DNA from: Spirochaetia bacterium
GTDB lineage: Bacteria; Spirochaetota; Spirochaetia; JABMQR01
Direction of reading: 5' to 3'
DNA length: 10,061 nucleotides
Assembly (NCBI GenBank): GCA_016784705.1
Contig: JADHUD010000071.1
Coordinates: 1-10,061 of the forward strand
The stretch's first letter is position 1. Every line of letters begins with the position of its first letter. The position numbers and the translations under genes were made by a program. Shown here piece by piece: positions 6,620 through 10,061 of this stretch. Below the pieces are notes generated by a model. That model worked only from the letters and a program-made list of their open reading frames with translations. It ran no database searches and was not told the origin of the DNA.

Positions 6620-7951
6620 ATGGCAGAGAAAAAGATTGCAGCACTAGAGGATTATGGATCTACACCTGTACCTGAGGGTAAAGGAAAAGGCTGGTTTGGA
6701 ATTGGTATTGTGATGTGGGGAGTAGCCGTATGCTTACCGGCATTTCTCATAGCAGGGCTTGTAGCCGGACCGGCAAAGCTTGGTACAGCCATCGGTGCTT
6801 TTCTTGTAAGCAGTTTGATTTTAGGATTGATCGCTATTTTGACTGGTATCATTGGGGCTCAAACACGGTTATCCACAGGCTTAACCATCAGATTTACATT
6901 TGGAAAGTATGGTGCTTATGTACTGCAGATGGTCTTGTTTTTCGCATCCTGGGGCTGGTTTGGTGTACAGCTTGGATTTATGGCTGAAGGCTTCGGAAAT
7001 GGCGGATTGGCTCTTGTTTTCGGCAGTGCGGTTCCTATCTGGGTAATTAAAGTTGCAGGTGGAATTTTGATGACTCTTACGGCTATGGTTGGATTTAAAG
7101 CTATTGAGAAACTTACTTTAGTGGCAATTCCTCTCTTGCTGATTTTGATTATTGCAACAATATCAAGTGTTTATGGTGATGGAGTTACTATCGCATCAGC
7201 TGCAAATACTACAGCGGAAGGTGCTATGCCTTTCGGCGTCGCAGTTTCAGTGATAGTCGGCTCATTCATCGTAGGAGCCCTTATAGCACCGGATATTACC
7301 CGATATGCAAAGAGTAAAAAAGCCGGCGGCTTTGGTATGGCGTTTGGTATGGTAATCGGTTTTCCTCTGGTACTGATCCTGGGCGGAATTATGGTGAAAG
7401 GGTCTGGAGGAGAATTTGATTTTTCCCGCATTATGCTCTCAAACAATTCAGGGTTCTGGGCATTTCTTGCCGTTGTTACTATTATCCTTGCTGCTTGGAC
7501 TACCAATGATAACAATCTTTATTCTGGAGCCCTTTCTATTAATGCGATGTTCCCTAAGATTGATAAATGGGTAATAACTGTTATTTCAGGTGGTGTAGGG
7601 ATTATTTTTGCACTTGTAGGTATAAATACTTCCGGCGGTTTTCAGACATTCCTGGGGATTCTCACCATAGTAATTCCTCCAGCTGCCGGTGTGCTGATTT
7701 TGGACTATTTTATTTTCAAAAGTGATGAGAATAAGGGTTACAACCCCTCGGAAATAGATGCTGTGCCGAATATTAGATTTATTCCCTGTATTGCATGGAT
7801 ACTCGGTTCCGGGTTTGGATTTATTATTCAGTATACGTCTTTAACTTTTACAACTGTAACTGCTCTGGATACTATGATAATTGGAGCAGCGTTCTACTTT
7901 GTTATTATGCTGGTCACAAAGAATAAAATAACTCTAACACAAAACGCTTAA
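6620..7951 (+). CDS. NCS1-family permease (cytosine permease/CodB-like)
   Basis: This 443-residue, very hydrophobic protein has about 12 membrane-spanning segments and belongs in the cytoplasmic membrane. Family signatures include the polar N-terminus followed by a WFGIGIVMWG first helix, APDITRYAK near residue 223, and TNDNNLYSGALSINAMFP near 295-312, the last being characteristic of CodB-type carriers. NCS1 proteins import nucleobases, hydantoins, allantoin and related rings with Na+ or H+. A hydantoin or pyrimidine-like substrate would fit the upstream ring-opening enzyme. I chose the ATG at 6620 because AAAGGAG (6604-6610) is 9 nt away; the ATG at 6611 directly abuts that site and is too close. 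The gene is the last of the operon and is followed by a strong terminator. Confidence 0.9.
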   Translation: MAEKKIAALEDYGSTPVPEGKGKGWFGIGIVMWGVAVCLPAFLIAGLVAGPAKLGTAIGAFLVSSLILGLIAILTGIIGAQTRLSTGLTIRFTFGKYGAYVLQMVLFFASWGWFGVQLGFMAEGFGNGGLALVFGSAVPIWVIKVAGGILMTLTAMVGFKAIEKLTLVAIPLLLILIIATISSVYGDGVTIASAANTTAEGAMPFGVAVSVIVGSFIVGALIAPDITRYAKSKKAGGFGMAFGMVIGFPLVLILGGIMVKGSGGEFDFSRIMLSNNSGFWAFLAVVTIILAAWTTNDNNLYSGALSINAMFPKIDKWVITVISGGVGIIFALVGINTSGGFQTFLGILTIVIPPAAGVLILDYFIFKSDENKGYNPSEIDAVPNIRFIPCIAWILGSGFGFIIQYTSLTFTTVTALDTMIIGAAFYFVIMLVTKNKITLTQNA

Positions 7952-7975
7952 TAATAATTTTGATTTTAATGCTGC

Positions 7976-8005
7976 GGCTGTCTCGAAAGAGGCAGCCTTT
8001 TTTTT
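7976..8005 (+). terminator. Rho-independent terminator of the hydantoinase/permease operon
   Basis: A 9-bp stem (7976-7984 with 7989-7997, one G-U pair) closes on a GAAA tetraloop and is followed by eight T residues (7998-8005). It lies 25 bp after the permease stop and is a textbook intrinsic terminator. Confidence 0.93.
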
Positions 8006-8071
8006 GGTGCGTCCAGCAGGGCAGGGCTACACACTTGGGAGCAAAACTCTTCTGTCAGCCCGAATGCTACT

Positions 8072-8243
8072 GTACCGGGTACATTTTCCACAAACTGCCA
8101 CATTTTTTTTTGATGAAGGGGTGATAAGTTTTTAAGGGTAATTTAATAAAAAGATTGGGGTTGGGGCTGGTCAAACTGGGGTAACAGGTTGTAAATGGCA
8201 AGTAGGAATCGCTATAGTGAATTCAAATTACCATTTCCGGCTG
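8072..8243 (+). repeat. Long direct repeat, copy A (172 bp)
   Basis: This segment recurs in the same orientation at 9088-9257. By eye the copies differ by four substitutions and two single-base length changes, and the last ~50 bp are identical. The repeat begins inside the palindrome TGTACCGGGTACA (8071-8083), has a T-run, then a G-rich tract with GGGG runs at 8157, 8163 and 8178, and ends inside a short reading frame starting MASRNRYSEF. It lies between the operon terminator and the 3' end of the toxin gene. The beginning (GGGTACATTTTCC, then AAACTGCCAC) resembles ends I associate with IS21-type insertion sequences, but no transposase is present, so I do not name it. Confidence 0.9.
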
Positions 8244-8353
8244 AACGTGACAAAGGAATTGTCTGGTTGAAGCAGTTGTTAAAAATCTTCTCTTTTAAAT
8301 GGATTTATCAACTCAACTCCCCTATATATTTGACCTGCATTAAGATCTTCTGA
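8195..8353 (+). other. Short open frame starting in repeat A (52 codons), probably a gene fragment
   Basis: The frame starts MASRNRYSEFKLPFPA within repeat A, continues ERDKGIVWLKQLLK past the repeat end, and then runs antisense into the toxin gene, where it is meaningless. The same 16-residue start is present in repeat B. This suggests that the repeats carry the 5' end of a gene whose remainder is missing; about 28 codons are free of the toxin. There is no good ribosome site (only AGG 8 nt before the ATG). I do not recognise the peptide and do not claim it is expressed. Confidence 0.25.
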
Positions 8354-8701
8354 AATAATATATTCACAATTTGATCTTTCTGCTGCGGCGATTATTAGTG
8401 AGTCCCAAAATGATAATTGTGATATAACGCTTATATCAATAGCCTGTTCAATGATTTCTAAATCATTATTTACGATTTCCATATTATGGAAATTATGGAT
8501 AATATTCTTTACAATTATTGGATCAATATTCAGCTTTTTTGTTGCAACTACATAAAATTCTTTTATTACTTGAGTTGAAATGACGGCTTGATAGGTATCA
8601 ATTACATTTTTTATAATTTCTCTTGCTTTCTTCTTTCTTTCTTTATCTTTATTATCCAATGTATATACTAAAATGTTCGTATCTATAAATATTTTAGACA
8701 C
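8279..8701 (-). CDS. PIN-domain ribonuclease toxin, VapC-like
   Basis: This is a 140-residue PIN-domain protein of normal VapC length. The four expected acidic metal-binding positions are present: D7 in FIDTNILVY, E48 in QVIKEFYV, D100 in LSFWDSLIIAAA, and E118/D119 in IISEDL. VapC toxins are Mg2+-dependent RNases that cleave tRNA or rRNA when not bound by the antitoxin. The frame extends upstream to an ATG at 8749, but I chose the GTG at 8701-8699. It follows AGAGAGGA with an 8-nt gap, gives the canonical SKIFIDTN start, and overlaps the antitoxin stop by 8 nt, the usual coupled arrangement. The gene is AT-rich compared with the metabolic genes upstream, suggesting transfer. Its 3' end lies 35 bp from repeat A. 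Confidence 0.9.
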   Translation of the reverse strand: MSKIFIDTNILVYTLDNKDKERKKKAREIIKNVIDTYQAVISTQVIKEFYVVATKKLNIDPIIVKNIIHNFHNMEIVNNDLEIIEQAIDISVISQLSFWDSLIIAAAERSNCEYIISEDLNAGQIYRGVELINPFKREDF

Positions 8702-8918
8702 GGTATAATTCCTCTCTTGTCCACTTTTTATTTTCCGAGGAAGCTTCAACTTTATCCATTAAGGTAAAAGTGTCTTCCAGCCATTTGTCTCGCTTAGGTA
8801 ATACGGTTTGCTCAATGAGCTTTCTAACCAATACATTAAATGAGATTTTATGTATTCTGGCATATTCACGCCCTGCTTTAAGGACGTCTTCGTCAATTGA
8901 AAGCGTAATATTCTTCAT
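8694..8918 (-). CDS. Antitoxin, ribbon-helix-helix type, partner of the PIN toxin
   Basis: This encodes a 74-residue protein directly upstream of the toxin and overlapping its start by 8 nt. The N-terminus (MKNITLSIDEDVLKAGREYA, then ISFNVLVRKLIEQ) reads as a beta-strand followed by two helices, the pattern of MetJ/Arc/CopG-like DNA-binding antitoxins. The charged C-terminal tail would wrap the toxin. AGAGGTG lies 5 nt before the ATG. Such antitoxins bind their own promoter, and nested palindromes are present just upstream at 8931-8952. Function is inferred from position and fold pattern; the exact antitoxin family is uncertain. Confidence 0.85.
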   Translation of the reverse strand: MKNITLSIDEDVLKAGREYARIHKISFNVLVRKLIEQTVLPKRDKWLEDTFTLMDKVEASSENKKWTREELYRV

Positions 8919-8930
8919 AATGCACCTCTT

Positions 8931-8964
8931 TACACATAATATGTGTACACATTATACATGTCAA
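8931..8964 (-). promoter_or_regulatory. Toxin-antitoxin promoter with overlapping palindromic operators
   Basis: On the - strand TTGACA (8964-8959) and TATTAT (8941-8936) are separated by 17 bp, a near-consensus sigma-70 promoter ending just ahead of the antitoxin ribosome site. Two perfect palindromes overlap it: a 17-bp one centred on 8939 (8931-8947, arms TACACATA/TATGTGTA) and a 12-bp one, ATGTGTACACAT (8941-8952). Together they give three alternating TACACAT half-sites over the -10 and spacer, the expected place for antitoxin autorepression. Confidence 0.8.
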
Positions 8965-9087
8965 GTCTTTTCGCGCGAAGCTTCTTTTTTAATGACCGTA
9001 TCAGCTGTTATTTTGTCCCGAAGGGTTAGCGTAGTTTTTGAGCATTCAAAAAATATGACAAAAAAATTATGAGTTGAAAACTGCGCG
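8965..9087. other. Non-coding stretch between the toxin-antitoxin promoter and repeat B
   Basis: I see no gene here. It contains the palindromes TTCGCGCGAA (8970-8979) and GAAGCTTC (8977-8984), and ends with GAGTTGAAAACTGCGC (9071-9086). That last sequence is nearly the same as GAGCTGCAAAACTGCGC at 9395-9411 and stops directly at the edge of repeat B, as if an older repeated sequence was broken there. Confidence 0.4.
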
Positions 9088-9257
9088 GTACCGGGTACAT
9101 TTTCCACAAACTGCCACATTTTTTTGGATGAAGTGGTGATAAGTTTTTAAGGGTAATTTAATAAAAAGATTGGGGTTGGGTTGGTCAAGCTGGGGTAACA
9201 GGTTGTAAATGGCAAGTAGGAATCGCTATAGTGAATTCAAATTACCATTTCCGGCTG
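9088..9257 (+). repeat. Long direct repeat, copy B (170 bp)
   Basis: This is the second copy of the repeat at 8072-8243, in the same orientation and about 97% identical by eye, lying on the upstream side of the antitoxin. It begins with GTACCGGGTAC and ends CCATTTCCGGCTG; sequence outside both ends differs completely between the copies. The two copies therefore bracket an 844-bp segment containing the toxin-antitoxin pair. Confidence 0.9.
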
Positions 9258-9352
9258 TTTTTAAAAAAATGTTGCGCTCTGTCTTGCACATAACGTTTCG
9301 CGGTTATGCGACGTTTTCATTTTTCAATTATACCATAAGTTTTTCTACTTAA
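9209..9352 (+). other. Short open frame starting in repeat B (47 codons), probably a gene fragment
   Basis: It starts with the same 16 residues as the frame in repeat A (MASRNRYSEFKLPFPA), then diverges to VFKKMLRSV and runs through the hairpin region to a TAA. The shared start with different tails indicates a truncated 5' gene end, not a functional small gene. There is no strong ribosome site. Confidence 0.2.
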
Positions 9353-9482
9353 AATATTATTAAACTATTCAGCAAGAAATTTAACGCCTTCGATGAGCTG
9401 CAAAACTGCGCCGAAGGCTTGGCATGTATTCTTGTGCATGCAAGAATCATTATAAAAGTTTTGTCAGTTCCATCGATTTGTA
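9258..9482. other. Intergenic region rich in short inverted repeats
   Basis: No gene is supported here beyond the fragment starting in repeat B. Three hairpin-forming pairs are visible: CATAAC/GTTATG (9289-9294 and 9303-9308), GCCTTCG/CGAAGGC (9386-9392 and 9412-9418), and ATTCTTG/CAAGAAT (9428-9434 and 9441-9447). None is followed by a T-run on either strand, so none is a clear terminator for the gene ending at 9483. On the - strand CGAAGGC is followed directly by GTTAAAT, which fits the integron core-site pattern GTTRRRY, but a matching partner box is not found. Confidence 0.5.
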
Positions 9483-10061
9483 TTATAAACTCTCTTTTTC
9501 TAATACATCATCTATATCTTGAAGTCCAAGCCCTACATATTCTAAATTATAACCATTAAAATTTTTTATTAAATTTTTAGATTTATTCTTTAATGCATTC
9601 ATGTCTATTTTTTGTTTATTCATTTTTACTTCACCTAATAACATTTCCTTTTTTAATTCATCAATACAGATTAAATCAATTTCATTTTCATTTCCTTTCT
9701 CCCAATAATTACCGATTTCACTGTATCTTCCTGAATATCTATAAATTTCATGATATAATTTTTCTAGTATAGGGCCACTATAAGTTCTTAGGTTGTCTAT
9801 TAGTTTCTTTTTTATATAGGCAAAATTATTATTTTCTATGGCAGAACGGTATTTATATACAAACCTAAACCAAAAACGTAAAAAATTATCTTTTATAAAA
9901 TATTTTTGTATTCTTCCAGTCGGCTTAGAACCTATTGGTTTTATTTTTCCTACAATATCATAATCAATTAGCAATTTTTCTAAATATCCGCCTATATTTT
10001 TTTCTAATATTGATTCTATTTCACTACGAGAAGTTCGCCCCTCGGACAGCAATTCTAAAAT
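9483..10061 (-). CDS. DUF234-type ATPase, C-terminal part with nuclease-like domain (5' partial)
   Basis: The frame is open to the right edge, so only the last 192 codons are visible and the N-terminal ATPase domain expected for this family would lie outside the window. The visible part begins with a winged-helix-like segment (SRSEIESILEKN, then YLEKLLIDYDIVGKIKPIG). It continues with the family signature IKDNFLRFWFRFVY and a GPILEKLYHEIY helix. An EID...GEVK pair follows (EID at codons 9683-9675, EVK at 9632-9624), resembling a PD-(D/E)xK nuclease core. Such archaeal-type ATPases with DUF234 are widespread in mobile and accessory regions; their cellular role is not well defined. Composition is strikingly AT-rich, supporting horizontal acquisition. 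There is no good terminator after the stop, although two hairpins without T-runs lie just downstream. Family call is fairly sure; function is open. Confidence 0.8.
   Translation of the reverse strand: MLELLSEGRTSRSEIESILEKNIGGYLEKLLIDYDIVGKIKPIGSKPTGRIQKYFIKDNFLRFWFRFVYKYRSAIENNNFAYIKKKLIDNLRTYSGPILEKLYHEIYRYSGRYSEIGNYWEKGNENEIDLICIDELKKEMLLGEVKMNKQKIDMNALKNKSKNLIKNFNGYNLEYVGLGLQDIDDVLEKESL

Noticed and set aside
6715..6987. 90-codon + strand frame inside the permease gene
   Set aside because: It lies wholly within the NCS1 gene in another frame, without a ribosome site or domain signal.
7171..7515. 114-codon open frame on the - strand within the permease gene
   Set aside because: It is an antisense shadow of a strongly supported membrane protein; its composition follows from the permease codons.
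8018..8065. GGGCT/AGCCC pairing downstream of the operon terminator
   Set aside because: The stem is five base pairs with a very long loop, so it is likely chance.
8072..8243. Complete IS21-type insertion sequence
   Set aside because: The start of the repeat looks reminiscent of such ends, but neither an IstA- nor an IstB-like gene is present and the two copies are in direct, not inverted, orientation.
8702..8749. N-terminal extension of the PIN toxin from the ATG at 8749
   Set aside because: It lies within the antitoxin coding region; the GTG at 8701 has a clear Shine-Dalgarno and gives the canonical PIN start.
8770..9072. 100-codon open frame on the + strand opposite the antitoxin
   Set aside because: It overlaps the well-supported antitoxin gene and its promoter in antisense, has no ribosome site and no recognisable features.
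8072..9257. CRISPR array
   Set aside because: There are only two copies of a long (~170 bp) repeat separated by 844 bp containing genes, with no short regular repeat-spacer pattern.

Overview
The window looks like a piece of bacterial chromosome in which a metabolic region of ordinary composition meets an AT-rich, repeat-bearing accessory region. By eye the genes up to about 7950 are of moderate GC with clear Shine-Dalgarno sites. From about 8280 onward the coding sequences are much richer in A and T. I cannot assign a species. The gene mix (an MFS carrier fused to HEAT repeats, a DUF917/hydantoinase/NCS1 cluster, and short hairpin repeats beside a toxin-antitoxin pair) would suit a spirochaete, and a clostridial-type anaerobe is also possible. 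This is a weak inference from gene content, not from a marker gene.

Region 1 (1-3168, + strand): a major facilitator permease cut by the window's left edge, carrying a long cytoplasmic HEAT-repeat tail, is followed after 43 bp by a Gfo/Idh/MocA-family NAD(P)-dependent oxidoreductase. They probably form an operon for uptake and oxidation of a sugar or polyol, substrate unknown.

Region 2 (3169-8005, + strand): an Lrp/AsnC-type regulator with its own promoter precedes a tightly packed operon. The operon encodes a DUF917 protein, a HyuA-type hydantoinase/oxoprolinase (start overlapping the DUF917 stop by 11 bp) and an NCS1-family permease, and it ends at a strong rho-independent terminator at 7976-8005. 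The simplest reading is a regulated route for importing a small cyclic N-compound (hydantoin, lactam or pyrimidine-like) and opening its ring with ATP. No HyuB partner is present in the window. Three 12-bp tandem units and a 10-bp palindrome sit just upstream of the DUF917 gene and are the best candidate operator.

Region 3 (8006-10061, features mainly on the - strand): a PIN-domain toxin and a ribbon-helix-helix-like antitoxin form a classic overlapping pair with a near-consensus promoter inside nested palindromes. The pair is bracketed by two nearly identical direct repeats of about 170 bp (8072-8243 and 9088-9257). Each repeat ends inside the same short reading frame, which then diverges. 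Beyond the second repeat are several short inverted repeats, and then the C-terminal part of a DUF234-type ATPase/nuclease-like protein that runs off the right edge. This looks like a site where small defence or addiction genes have been inserted or shuffled.

The two strongest leads are the repeat-bracketed toxin-antitoxin unit, whose flanking repeat I cannot name, and the hydantoinase cluster with DUF917 in place of HyuB and its tandem-repeat upstream region.
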